In this document: positions 12,589 through 25,186 of the stretch, one piece after another
How positions within the stretch are numbered: the first letter of the stretch is position 1
How the letters are laid out: each line of letters begins with the position of its first letter
Source: Eunapius fragilis
Taxonomy: Eukaryota; Porifera; Demospongiae; Spongillida; Spongillidae
DNA length: 64,000 nt
Direction of reading: 5' to 3'
Assembly: GCA_963681505.1 (NCBI GenBank)
Contig: OY811971.1
Span: 9,605,991 to 9,669,990, forward strand
Made by a program: the position numbers and the translations under genes
Notes under the pieces: generated by a model
What the model was told of the DNA's origin: nothing
The model's input: only the letters and a program-made list of their open reading frames with translations
Databases searched by the model: none

Positions 12589-15500
12589 ATGGTTCACGGC
12601 AGTAGCGGTCAACCAGCCCCATCTAGGCCTACCTCTCAGCTCGTGAGTGCATATCTGTGCGCCCGTGTGCACGATGCATCCGTCGATACATTTAATCTTA
12701 TTTTCGCTTCGCTTGTTACATGTAGCTGAGGCCTGACAGCCAGCTATCTCTTCAGTATCTCCCACCTGAAGGTATTATTTATTAACCCCTCCCCTACCTT
12801 AGCTTTATATTTGTGTATATATTGACGTCAGAGGGCCTCAGACCCCTTTTATGAAGCCTCAGCCCTTTTACATCAGACTCACCACACTTTTGCCCTCCAT
12901 CTTATGTTCCAGAACCCGTCACATTCCATCGCATCCCTCTATCTGTCGAGTCATGGATACCTGACCCAGAAGCAGAGAAGAGAGGGAAAGATGGTGATGA
13001 GGAGGAGGAAGAGGTGTGTGCCACAGATGACCTCTACAGTCGCATTCACCAGCTGTCAGAGAAGATCAAGAGTGACCTGACATTGGGCAAACCCGGTGTG
13101 GTGGGTGACATAATGCAGTCAGAGGACGGAGGATATCCTGCTGCTGCAACCGATGACAGGTCTCCCGCACCTTCACAGAGGGTGGAGGTGGAGGACGAGA
13201 AGCTTCAGAAGGCGTTAGCAAAGATGGCAAAGCTTGATGCAAGGTTGCTTGAGCTCGTCAAAGTTAGTCCATATTGGCGTCTAGTAGGGAGCTAGATCTT
13301 GTGCCTCATTGTTTCCATGCTTGGAACTACACCACAGTGTTAACCTGTTATGGGATGGTGTGTATGTGGTAAATTAATATGTGGGTGCATATATTGATTG
13401 TGAGGTGAGTTACCACTGAATGGACCTGCAGTTCGTTTCATATGTAGAGTTATGAGATATGCACTTATATGTACATGTACTGGAGGGGTACGTGTAGTAG
13501 CTATGCATGTACATGTACCAGAGAGGGGGGGGGGGGGGTAGGGGGGGGGGGGGGGGGGGGTTAGTAGCTATACATGTACTGGAGGGGGTAGCAGCTATAC
13601 ATGTACATACATGTACTGGAGGGGTACGTGTAGTACATACAGTGCTATCCATGTTTGTGTACCGGAGGGGGAGAGGGGGGGGGGGGGGTAGTAGCTATAC
13701 ATGTACATGTACAAGAAGGGGTAGTAGCTGTGTGTGTACATGAGTGTCATATTAAAATTTTCTTATAAGGTACTGGATGACTGTCCTGTTTATATGCATG
13801 TACATGTGTACAATGTAATTTATGTTATGTTATTTCTACAGAAGGAAAAGGAAGTGAAGAAGCAAACAAAGCAGCTGAAGCAGCAGATGGTTGAAGGTGG
13901 TATGTCTGATGCCACTCTATGCCTCGAAGATGGTCAGTACCACACGTTACTGTACATGTATATGTGTGCAATGTTGTACTGTATAACGCATGTGCACCCA
14001 TACGTACATGGGGAACCTTAAAAAGCGTGTTACAAGCTGTGTCTGTCAGCTGCTTTTTTTAAAAATCATGTTTGAGTACATTTTATTTATATAGGAACTA
14101 ATGTAGTTTCTGATGGATGTTCATGGTAGCTTTATTTGTTACATGTATATGTACTTGTTTATCCAAGGTTGTACGATGTTTTTATTTTCAAGCTTTAAGG
14201 GTGGTGAGAATACATGTATGTGTACATCTATACTTATTACTTTGGCTGACATACATGTGTCTGCTTGTCGCTATTTAAAAAGCTAGTACATGTAAGTTAC
14301 ATTGCGTGTAGAGATATGGGAGCAGTACCAAGGATATCGAGTAGATTTTCACCTGAAGATGGTTAATTGAATGAATAGCATTTTCTCCCTTTTTTTTAAA
14401 GACGGCTTGGATCCGATGCTCCCTGTGTTTGCAACCCAGCCCCAAGATCGTGATAAGGCTCAGAACATTTCCAGAGGAACATTTCATGTTGAAGAAGGTA
14501 CTGTCTGTTTGGTAGGGCCATAACAAATGTGAACGTTCATCCTCCCTCTTATCTCCATCCCTAATACCACCGAAGGCACCATGGGGTGGAATGCTGGTGA
14601 GAATGATGTGGATGTGACTTCACAGAACAGTTCAGATATACAGCATGTTGACTACATAAAACGAAACATTGAGGTCTGTATAAAAGGGTTTGTGTGTGTT
14701 GTGTAGGTTGCTATGTACATGTATATGTACAACAAACACGTACTGCATACACAAGTCCGTGCATGTACATGTACATGTACATCTGGTTGACCAGACATGC
14801 ATACTGTCACATTATGGATAACATAGAGTTACATTGTATGTTATACATATACATGTAGCATGTTTGTGGTGTGCATACATGTACATGTATCCCCTACACA
14901 TGTACATGTACTGTCTGATCAATATGCTGTGACATACATGTACTTTAAGGCATGTGAGAGTATGCATGTCTGTGTACATGTACATTTATGAACATGGTGT
15001 GTGTGTGTGTACTGTATGTGTGGCATGCGGTACAGTGTGTTGATCACATATACAATGTATGTACATGTCTGTACACTGCATGCGTACATGTGTACGAATG
15101 CACCACCTGTGACAGTATTGCTGTTCCTCTTAGGTGTCTGGTGAAGCAGGGGGAATGTTTGCCATGACTAGCTCTGAGAGGCACAGGCTGGACGAACTGA
15201 TGGCCGAAGAGGAAGACCAGGTCTGGCCATTGTGCACCACGCTGTTATGTGCATGCACATCTACATGTACGTACATCTGATGTTCTGGTTACTCTACTAC
15301 AGTACATTGTACTTCTCTTCTTCTTACCCTCCTTTCCTCCCCTCCCTCCAACCCTTCCTCCTTCATGTGTACCAATCCCATTCTTCATGTCATTCATCCC
15401 CTCTCAATGTACTTTTCCAAAAACAGCCAAATGATGGTATTGCTGTACTACCTGTGATGTCCACTGCTGGGTACAGGTATGGTGAGCAGGATCTGTTGCG

Positions 15501-15884
15501 GCTGAAGGAAATTGATAGGTCTGTGTGTCTTTCTGTATATACTCTTGTGAGCACTTATATACATGGTCCTAGTTAAATTCAATGATGTGTATTGAATTGA
15601 TATGGGTTAAGTAATTTGTACATGTACACATACAAAAATTTCACGACGTACAATGTAAGCAAATTGCACCAAAATCACATGTATATAATGCATACAAAAT
15701 ATATGTGTTTACCACATTCACAATTATTGATCTGTAGCATCATTTCCATGATCCGGTTACTTTTTACAAATGTCCATCATCCACACCTGTCCTATTATTA
15801 TATAATCTACATGTATCAGGAACAATAATCTGTTCGTACGGATAATGATTTGCAGGCGTGTTCATGTGGATGTGTGTATGCATG

Positions 15885-15920
<36 letters not shown>

Positions 15921-18496
15921 ATGTACATTTTACATGTGCCTACTGCATGTTAGCCCACAATGCAGCAAATTTGGTTGTGTTGGACCACTTGTGCACTTTG
16001 GTGTGTTTGTGTACATTCCAGGGTTGAGGTGGTGAAGGGTAAGGAAGGGCTTGGAACAGTCGAAACTAGGTAGAAAAATTCATTCCATGCCTAATAATTT
16101 TCCTGACATTTAGAATCACATTTTATAAGGAAACCCTTGTCAGTTTCGTGTATGCTTGCTATTTCGTGATGACTAGCTATTGTGTAATCACTAGCTTTTT
16201 TTTAGATGACAGTGATTACACAACAGCAATCATCATTTGCTTTTAAGAAGGCCAGAAATTGAGCCCCATGTATGCCTTCACGTATAGTCACCTTCAGTCA
16301 CTATTGCCTCCTGCGGACTGGGAGTCCATTTGCTTCACACCTGCAAACAGTTCATTTTCATCAAGCATACGAGGAGAGGTACATGTGTTTTTAGTAATGA
16401 ATGTATCAATTCTGTACTTTGTATGTTTAGTGCAAAGCCTTGGCCATCCAAATTAAACCTTTTTGTATTGATCTCATTTCTGATTGGTGAATGTAAATTC
16501 AGGGTACATACATATACATGTACACGTACATGTACATGTATTTATGCCTGTGTCGTAAGCAATGGTCCTACATGTACATCCACAGCATTCTCAACAGTTG
16601 TCTGATGTGCTGTGTGAGGATAGTGACCAATACCAAGCATCTCTAGGTATGTACATCATATGCGTATATTCATGTATGGATCTAGTGTTCATAACGCATG
16701 TTACTAAGTGCCTGTATCAGAATATTCATTTGTAAGTGTAATGCTGTACAAATGCATATCAGTGCATGCGATCAAATGTAGTACGGCAAGATGTTATTTT
16801 GAGCAGAGCAGAAAGTGAGAGATTGCTGAAGATTGATGAAAAATTGCTAGCTATTGAGAAAGCCAGAAGTATTGAAGAGCCCAGTTTGCAGGTACATGTA
16901 CTATGGGGGAAATTGTCAAAATGGACCTCTACAAGCATGTTTCATTATGAATCATTGAACTGGACATCTTCAAATCTTAAATCCACTTCTCATAATATAT
17001 ATTTGTTTTGGTAACATCGTACATGTAGCTTCTGTTGTATGTGGCTGGAAGCAATATGATTGAAATCTAACTAGAGCTCGTACAGCCACAGTGTAATAAT
17101 ACATGTACATGTATGTACATGCAGGTGGTGGGAAACAAAATTATGTTTAAAACACAGTGGTTGCAAAATTGTAGTAACTTTTATTTTACAGAAGAGACAG
17201 GTTATATTATTTAAAATGTTACTGTGTCATTAACTCACACCACATTAATATGAGGGTATCCATTTTTCATATACAGTTGGTTTCCAAATGCAATATACGT
17301 ATTAAGTGTGTTATGTAAGTGTCGTACCAGAACTGTGAACATTTGTGATTATAAGTAATAAGAATCAGAAATTAGTTTGGGTACCCGACTGATGGTTGTA
17401 TTATCAGTCTTACACTGGATTTATCCTCACTGCAGTACGTGTATTTCTGCTGGACCAATTAAGTGCATGAAGTAGAGAGGATTGATGTGTTTCACATGTC
17501 CCTCCGCCCCACAAACATATCCCTCATTCGCACACGTACCCATGTGTCCCTCGTCCCCACACGCATAATGTCCCACCATCCTACACAGAATGGCCCTCCA
17601 CCACACACACATATGTCCTCCCTCCTCTCCACACACATGTGCCTCATCCCCAAATACCCCCATCCCCACCACATCCCATCTCTTCACATACATGTACAAC
17701 CTCATCCCCACTCACAGATACATGTGTGTACATGTATCTCATTCACACACACGCATGATTATGTGTATGGAGGGGGCACATGTGTGTCAGGAATGATGGA
17801 AGTATTATTTTTATCCCTAACTAAGGAGCAAAACATTTGAGTTAAACTCCAAAAATGAAAGTCAGCTACATTTATACTCACAAACTTACATTACTTGGCA
17901 AAAAAAGTTGTCAGTGGTGTATCCAGAGAGGGTGCTCTGGATGCCTGAAGCCCCCCCCCCCCCTCCCCCCTTCCAACTATGGCCAAAATTGGTACCATTA
18001 ATTTTTAATGATCACGCATTTATACAGGTGTGTCATTATGCTCCCACTTTTTGTACAGAAGTGGACAGCACCCACTTTTCGTATTGGCCTGACCTAAGCA
18101 CCCACTCACTGCAGATATGGATATGTCACTTCTTGTGGTTGATTAGACAGCAGATAATTTCACAACCTTTCAAAATTAAATTACTATGCATACATTTAAA
18201 TTCACAGTTTGTCTATTGATGAAAACTTCCACACTGTGTATGTGCATGTTGAAAACTGCCTTTTGACACAAATCAATATCACTTGATTCTTTCAGTTTCA
18301 AACCAGTTTTCCAGAGTACATGTACATGTACATGTTCGCTGTGTGTATGTTTATGTGCATCTTCTCATCTTTTTAGCCAACTTTGTCACCATCTATTCTT
18401 CAAGAACTACTTGATCAATGCATCAAGGAATGTCATTCAGATAATGTGGTTATCTCTGCAGGGGCTGAACTGCCTATTTTTAGCACTGGTGACTAA
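12589..18496 (+). CDS. FSIP1: Fibrous sheath-interacting protein 1-like
   Basis: Thirteen exons: 12589-12642, 12726-12771, 12913-13262, 13842-13932, 14402-14497, 14576-14673, 15134-15220, 15427-15518, 16022-16038, 16248-16378, 16586-16646, 16791-16891 and 18377-18496. They sum to 1344 bases (447 residues) in one uninterrupted frame. Landmarks of FSIP1 are present: KALAKMAKLDARL followed by EKEVKKQTKQLK (coiled coil), then VDYIKRNIE and a serine/glutamate segment with RHRLDELMAEEE, then GYRYGEQDLLRLKEID and LLKIDEKLLAIE. FSIP1 is associated with the sperm flagellum fibrous sheath through AKAP4 in mammals; in an invertebrate a role in a motile cilium is inference. Exon 9 is only 17 bp. The start ATG follows a TTTTTTGCAG that could be the acceptor of an untranslated first exon. 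Introns are full of poly-G tracts and TACATGTA repeats. Confidence 0.8.
13500..13735. repeat. Poly-G / TACATGTAC minisatellite in an intron
   Basis: Within intron 3 of the FSIP1-like gene, several uninterrupted G runs (the longest near 13543-13560) alternate with the unit GTAGTAGCTATACATGTAC and GTACTGGAGGGG. The reading frames across it are low-complexity artefacts. Confidence 0.85.
15886..15919. repeat. (GT)n microsatellite
   Basis: An uninterrupted GT run in intron 8 of the FSIP1-like gene, shortly before the 17-bp exon. Confidence 0.9.
17912..17990. repeat. hAT-like terminal sequence with poly-C
   Basis: Begins CAGTGGTGTATCCAGAGAGG and runs into a long poly-C tract. CAGTGG(C/T)G starts followed by G- or C-rich runs are also seen at 26405 and 60703 in this window and are typical of hAT family ends. 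A matching right end was not found within intron 12 of the FSIP1-like gene, so the element is probably truncated. Confidence 0.5.
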
Positions 18497-19344
18497 TATG
18501 TACATTTCTTTTGCATACTAATTACAGTGTATCAACTATCCTGAAGTTATTTAATAATGAATTATGCACCTTCACTTTTACTGACAGGATGGTTATTAGC
18601 ATATGCAGCTTTTGGATTCAGTACAAATACTCAGTAGAGCAGTAATTATGAAGGATTAGGGATGAAGTGCTTCATACGGTATTAGAATTTTATAACTATA
18701 AAATAGTGAGATTTTGTCATAGTGAGCATGGGGACAGTGCAAAGGAATCATTTATCCAACATGTCATGACCCCTCACCACATGCTACAGTAGTTCTGCTG
18801 TCATTCCTCAGCATCCATCCCGCATTCATACTGTGTTCATGTGTACCACTCTGAACCCACATTTCTATATGATGCATTATTACGCCCTTCATATCATATA
18901 CCACACAATCATACATGTACAATCATGCGTAAAATATTTCTACAGCAATACCCTTGCGCTTAGCTGCAATTATTACTGCCACACATCTTCACTTGTATGG
19001 AAAAAATTGGTTGATTTATTTCTTGAAAACCGTTAAATTAATTCTAGCTACTTCTGCGCTCTATAACATGAAATGGCAATTGTACACTTTTAAATAATTT
19101 TATTTATTGTATCATTTGTGCTATCTTGGAATTCTCCCATATACAGCACTCTTCTTGCAGTTGGGACAAAATAGCAATCCTCATCAAAGCAAATTAATGT
19201 TATAAGTATTTCACATCTTTACTCAGCCATAAAGGGAGCTGGTCTGGGGGTTCAGATGATCGGAAACTATGATGAGCAAGTATCATCCATGATGTTGTAC
19301 TTTGTAAAGTTGTTTGAGGTGTGTGAAAGTATTATATTATATAT
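18497..19344. other. 3' flank of the FSIP1-like gene, no gene seen
   Basis: AT-rich spacer. No exon or strong repeat recognised on either strand. Confidence 0.45.
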
Positions 19345-19835
19345 ATTATCCACACTTGGGCTAAATGTCACGTTTAATAGATAAGCATTTGGGATGATGG
19401 CAGCGAAAATGAATCTAACGCATATTTTTTCAAGTTTAATTTTCCACGAGTCCTCTACAACTTCTGTCTTACGCACTGGAAATAATAATTAGTCGGTCCA
19501 TCATGGAGTACTGTGGCCTGAATTTTTAATTACACATAGCAAGCGTCGACTTAGATGCTCCTTCCTGGAAAATTTGGGGTCGTGGCAGCGAAATGGGACC
19601 TAGCGCATGCGAAAATTTTCCAGGAAGCTTAAGGCGTATCAAAGTCGACGATTGCTAAGCGTAATTATTATGATCAGGTCACTGTAATTCCATGATGGAT
19701 AGACTAATTACCAGTGCGTAAGAAAGAAGTTGTAGAGGACATAGGTGTCTCATAGAAAATGAAAAAACTTGAAAAAATAGACCCCTTTTCGCTTCCACGA
19801 TCCCACATTTGTGATGCCAAGTAGCACAAGTTAGA
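19345..19835. mobile_element. Long inverted-repeat MITE
   Basis: The left half reads GGCAGCGAAAATGAATCTAA, TCCTCTACAACTTCTGTCTT, ACGCACTGG and TCCATCATGGA. The right half carries the inverted series TCCATGATGGATAG, CCAGTGCGTAAGA, AAGTTGTAGAGGAC and TTTCGCTTCCACGA. The centre holds GTCGACTTAGATGCTCC mirrored by TCAAAGTCGACG. The whole stretch is a long imperfect palindrome. Related sequence lies at 1-505 and 43231-43475. Confidence 0.7.
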
Positions 19836-20254
19836 CCACCAGATGAATGGCTTGGTCACACGCCAGGCTATAGCAGATAGGTTGTCCGAAATGTGTTTTG
19901 GAATGCATGCAGTGCCGGATTATCCATTGGGCAAGTGGGGCTACAGTCCAGGGGCCCACAACCTTAGGGGGCACCAAACGGGCAAGTATGCATGCGGTAT
20001 TTGGTCAGACCCCCCCCCCCCCCCCACCCTTCCCAAAGACGCACTGTACACTAAAATAATTATCGGTCAATACATTATGCATTGCATATCCCCTCCCCGC
20101 TGCTTTAATAATCAATTAAGCTTCGCAAGCTGGATGACCTGGGTTTTATCAACATCGTAGCACCCAAAAACATGTAGAATGCTCTGCCACTGCAACAGTG
20201 GACCAGAGTGGAGATCGTGCTTGAAATGAGCTTAATAGCTCCAATCCAGAAGGC

Positions 20255-21700
20255 ATGATTCCTTTGGAGGCTGAAGCTCTCTCGCTTGGCTCTCCCGCGG
20301 AGAGCGGACATGAATACAATGCTCATCCTGGTTATCCAATTGAAAAATGCAGTAGTTCCGAATGCAGTAGCTCCAAATCCAGTAGCTCCTCGTTGCCAGA
20401 ATACAGTGGCGATGTTGCTTTGTGGAAGAACATTTCAAAAGAGGTGCGTGAATACTGGAGCAGAAAGGACCTAAAGAGTGCCAGAATTATAATGTAGATT
20501 TTGCAGCTTCCGAGCGACAGTTTAAGGACCAAATCAGAAAATTCTCTAAACATCTCTTCTTTCGAAAGCATCTTTCTGGTGAAGAATGGATTGTTTACTC
20601 CCCTTCCACAGGAAGTATTTTTCTGATTTATATGTGTTCTATTTGGTGACAAGCACATTACAACACAGTTTTCAGGTACTGGATTCAGTGATTGGATACA
20701 TGCATATCATCCAATAGATTAATTGATCATGAAAAATGCCCTGCACACCATAGCGCTCAAGTAGCATACTCAAGTGTGTGGAAGAATAGATTGTGAAATT
20801 GGGAAATAATTAGAAGCTGAGAAGAGATACTGGCATGATATTCTAAAACGTGTGGTTGCTGTCATTAAATTTTTATCAGAACGTGGTTTGCATGCCGTTT
20901 CAAGGAGATAATGAAATCCTTAACTCACCACACAATGGAATCTACCTCGGTGTACTTGAGCTGATAAGCAAATTTGAACCATAACTTAGAAACCACATTG
21001 AAACCTATGGAAACAAAGGTAAAGGTAGGCCATCATATTGTCATCAACAATATGCGAAGTTTATAGAAAACATGGGCAGCACAGTGGAATAAGGAAACCA
21101 AAAACGCAATTCGGCGATGAATCTAACGGATTGGTGCTTCATCAGCGCGATAAGTTTCGCATCGAAGTGTTTCTTCCAATATTGGATAAACTGTCACAGG
21201 CCTTGACATTACGCACACAAGCATATGATGTGGTGCACAAGCGCTTCGGATTTATTACAGAATTTCTAAGCATGGGAGCAGACGAAATAGAAAAGGCGAC
21301 TCAAAACTTACGGCAATGCTATCCTAATGACTTGGAGCTCAGCTTTCCACAAGAGTTCAAACACTTTTACTGTTTTATCGAACGTTTGAATTCAGACAAG
21401 GAAATGCCGACATGTTCATTCACATGTACAGCTATTAATTTGTGCAGTATTATTTTTAACCATTGTCTCCAATCAACCTTTCCAAACGGTGAAATTGCTT
21501 ATCAAATGTACTTGTCTGAGTTTGATGGCAACCAATGCATCAGGAGAGAGAAAAGCTTATCAAAAATGAGAAAATAAAATGCATGCATCAAGACAGACTA
21601 TCACCATGACAATTGAGTCTGAGGTGCTACAGCAGATTGAATTTGAAGACATTATTGAAAAATTTGTGGCTGCAAAGTGTCGAAAAGTTGTAAAATTGTA
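20255..21700 (+). pseudogene. hAT (TTF/DUF4371-type) transposase remnant
   Basis: The N-terminal part (20255-20497) has the serine-rich lead and VALWKNISKEVREYW typical of TTF-type zinc-finger hAT transposases. The C-terminal part (21038-21577) contains RDKFRIEVFLPILDKL, a KRFGFITEF block, TFPNGEIAYQMYL and SLSKMRK, matching the dimerisation region. After a stop, a further piece (IEFEDIIEKFVAAKCRK) follows to about 21700. The central catalytic part is missing or scrambled, with multiple stops and frameshifts, so the gene is dead. It is the cargo of the hAT element 19910-28399. Confidence 0.75.
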
Positions 21701-21872
21701 AATCCTTTTTGCACAACTTGTACTTCTTATACAATAGTACTAATCACTTAATTTAGTATATTTAATTCCATGCGCAACAATTGAAACTCAAAAAGAGAGG
21801 GGGGTTGGGGGGGGGGGGGGGGGGGGGGGGGCCTTTCAAAATAACTAGTCCAGGGGCCCCAGTGACCCTTAA

Positions 21873-23460
21873 AGGAGAAGTTGCCACGTAAATAGTTACG
21901 ATTGCGCTGCGCGAACCGATGCGCAGAACCCGCTATAAAAGGCGCTAGACTGCTCGGGGACTTTCCCCAAATACGTCATGACTAAATGGCGAAAGGTTGG
22001 TCGTTTTGTACTTGCGTTTTCAATCGGTTACCCTGTTACTTTTTGGACCAAAAAACACAGAGGCAATTGGTTATCTATGTAGCTTTTCACAAAAGAAATA
22101 CACCAGTATAGGCCGATCGTGATCGAGTTCTCTGCGATCCATGCCACACGTACGTTGTGCGCTACAACAGGACGTGCGATCGCGAGTACTATGTAGGCCT
22201 AGTTCATTGTACTGAGTCTCGACTGATCCTATATAGACTTTTACTTTCATCGTCGAATCTGTTCACCGAGTACTAGAACAGTTACTTGAAGCGGTAACGA
22301 TGTGCGCTGTAAATCGCATACGTCTCTCTTACTAGTACTCTTACGCCTTCTTATATTACCATCACCCAGGCCAGGTATAAATGAACAAAACAAACATAGC
22401 GTATTATAGTGATCACTGTTGCAAGCTCTGTGAGGCTTTAAGTCAGTTTCAAAGGTGAGCTTGGCTCGAAGGTAAAGTATCACGTGCGCGCATGACAAAG
22501 ACCTGCAAACATTCGTGGGTTGTGGCCTCCAATTTCGATGTGCTTCATGACCGAATTTCTATCGCCTTTTGATAGTTCCTATACCTTGGCATTTCCACAT
22601 CATATGTACCCAAATGAATGGTTCGGTCATGATGTGAAATTGCGTTGGGCCTGTGCACGGATTCCAGCAGACCTGTGCACGGCTTGTGTCTTGTACATAA
22701 TGTATACCGAGCAAATAAAACACATACACTGTAAACAATTGCAAGAAAAACTTTAGAAGCCCTGATTCCAGCACACTACTGTTCCGAGTGGGTCAAAAAG
22801 GGTATAATTGGAACAATGGTAAACATGCCGGAAAAATGGCGTCATTAAACTCATTATCTTAATGCATTGTTTGGAGCCACTTTTTGCACAACCAGAATGA
22901 AACGCAGCAACACAGAGAGTCTAGGCATGTAGAAAGGACCTTTCTGTACACATACGTACCTAATTCAGATGCAGAAAGTTTTTTATACTCAGCGGGGATG
23001 TGTTTTTATTGTACGCATGTGCAATTGGTGCGGGAGACTACTATTAGTCTGATTCAAAGTGTTCCCGTCTGGAAGTTTTTCGAGACATGCCACACCATCC
23101 GACATTACGTGCTGACATTGTTCTATATATCAAGATACATTTCAAAGTGGCTCTGTTATAATCTTGCTAGTTTTTCGAGCACAAAAAGTACGAATATTCG
23201 ACTTTTTTGCATGGTAGACTGGAATACGACACAACGCTGTCTTGAGAGAAATGCTTTCCTTAATATTGGGGATGCACTTTATTGCATTCAAAGTACTATG
23301 CGATTGTTCAAAGCTCACAGTTGACTGTACTTTATACCCTCCCGGCCGCTTCGACCTGACTTAGTGACACGCCCCCTACATGCAACATGCATGCGTGTTA
23401 ATACAATGGCATACCCATTATAAAGTAAAAATACATACGTCTGTCCATTGATTCCTTACC
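21873..23460. other. Left part of element A, no gene recognised
   Basis: Terminal inverted region and unassigned DNA. A 146-codon plus-strand open frame at 22884-23324 has no family resemblance, no repeats and many cysteines and phenylalanines. It may be element-encoded or fortuitous. Copy B has only about 0.4 kb in the equivalent place. Confidence 0.4.
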
Positions 23461-23512
23461 ACACACACATGCACACACACATGCACACACACATGCACAC
23501 ACACATACACAC
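23461..23512. repeat. CACACACATG microsatellite
   Basis: Tandem ACACACATGC units, inside element A. Confidence 0.9.
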
Positions 23513-23619
23513 AGATCACAGCTATATGCATGCACAGGAATACAGAAAAAAAAACAATTATTTATAATATTATATATATAAATCATCCTTAAGAAGTTTT
23601 TTAAGAGCCGCTGAGAGCT

Positions 23620-24560
23620 GGTTGTGCATGCATGGTTGTGTGCATCTGGTTGAGGAGCCAGAGCTAGTTGTGGGCCAATGCTGGTTGTGGTGCCAGGGCT
23701 GACCAGAGCCAGAGCTGGTTGTGGGGCCAGAGCTGGTTGTGGGACCTAGGCCCAGAGCTAGCTGTGGAGCCAGTGCTGGTTGTGGGGCCAAGCTGGTGGT
23801 TGTGGGGCTAGAGTTGGTTGTGGGCCCAGGGTATGGAGCCAGAGCTGGTTGTGGAGCCACGGCTGAATGTGGGTCCAGGGTATGGAACCAGAGCTGGTTG
23901 TGGGGTTAGGGCTGGTTGTGGTACCAGATCGAGCTGGTTGTGGGCAGGGCTGGTTGTGGGGCCAGGCTGGTTGTGGTGCCAGAGCTGGTTGTGGAGCCAG
24001 AGCTAGTTGTGGAGCCAGGGCTGAATGTGGGTCCAGGGTATGGAGCCAGAGCTGGTTGTGGAGCCACAGCTAGTTGTGGAGCCAGGGCTGGTTGTGGGGC
24101 CAGAGCTGGTTGTGGGTCCAGCATGGAGCCAGAGCTGGTTGTGGGGCCACGGCTGGTTGTGGAGCCAGAGTTGGTCGTCGAATCAGGGCTGGTTGTGGAA
24201 CCAGGGCTGACTGTGGGGCCAGGGCTGGTTGTGGAGCCAGGGCTGGTTGTGGAGCCAGGGCTGGTTGTGGGGTTGTGCATTCATGAGGTCAGGGTAGCAC
24301 AGTTGTACATAGGCCAAGGGTTGGTGTGGGACCAGAGCTGGTTGTGAGGCATGGTTGTGGGCCAGAGCTGGTTGTGGGTCATGCATGCATGGGGTCAGGG
24401 CTGCATGGTTGTGCATAGGCAATTGGTTCTGAGGGTAGGGCTGATTGTGGATGGGGACAGGTCTGGTTGTGCATGGTGTCAGGGCTGGTTGTGCATAGGG
24501 TCAGGGTTGGGTTGTGGGGGTAGAGCTGGTTGTACATGGGTCAGGGCCAGTATGTGAGAC
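23620..24560. repeat. GAGCTGGTTGTGGGGCCA minisatellite
   Basis: About 0.9 kb of imperfect 18-bp units, GAGCTGGTTGTGGAGCCA and variants, with occasional longer units (GGTATGGAGCCAGAGCTGG). All six frames stay open for long stretches because of the repeat; these frames are artefacts. It lies inside element A, between its left end and its plus-strand gene. Confidence 0.9.
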
Positions 24561-25186
24561 CATGCAAGCATGCATGGACATTAGAACCATTCATTTTCTA
24601 AATGCCAGTGTCTGTTGTATAAAACAGTCCGTGCACAACTATAACGTAGTACTATACTGATTAACCGTTTTGACCTAGTTGCTAGGTCTAGTGCACGAAC
24701 TGTTAACTTCAAAACGTATAACAGAGCCACTTAGAAAACAAAAAACTTATCAAGTTCATTCCATGTACAATACAACGCTATGCGCCGTTAGAGCCAGAAA
24801 ACTTCCTCAGTCTGTACACAAGCCAATGAGTAACGACGTACCGCTAAAAGTGTATATGTTTTAAGTCGTACAGTGTTCGATTGGCTTAAGCTACGATCAT
24901 GGTACTTGTGGTGTCGGATAGAGTACAAGTTGTATAACCATAAAACAGCGTGAAATATGCTACCAAGTGTTGTGTTAAAAAAGAGTAGCGCACATTCCAA
25001 CGTTGTTCGATTGCAATATTTCGTTGCTAAGCACACGCAGCCATTTCAATATTTCTGGGCGTAGGTCTTTTTGACCCACGTTTCAATGTATTGAAACAGT
25101 AGTGAGCAGACACATTCACAATGATTCACTAGTAATCTGAAACCACATCTGCACGTGCTGGAATTTTTTATAGTCGGGTTTAGTCA

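Noticed and set aside
23621..24347. Several overlapping long open frames on both strands
   Set aside because: They are produced by the 18-bp minisatellite; amino-acid content is repetitive in every frame.
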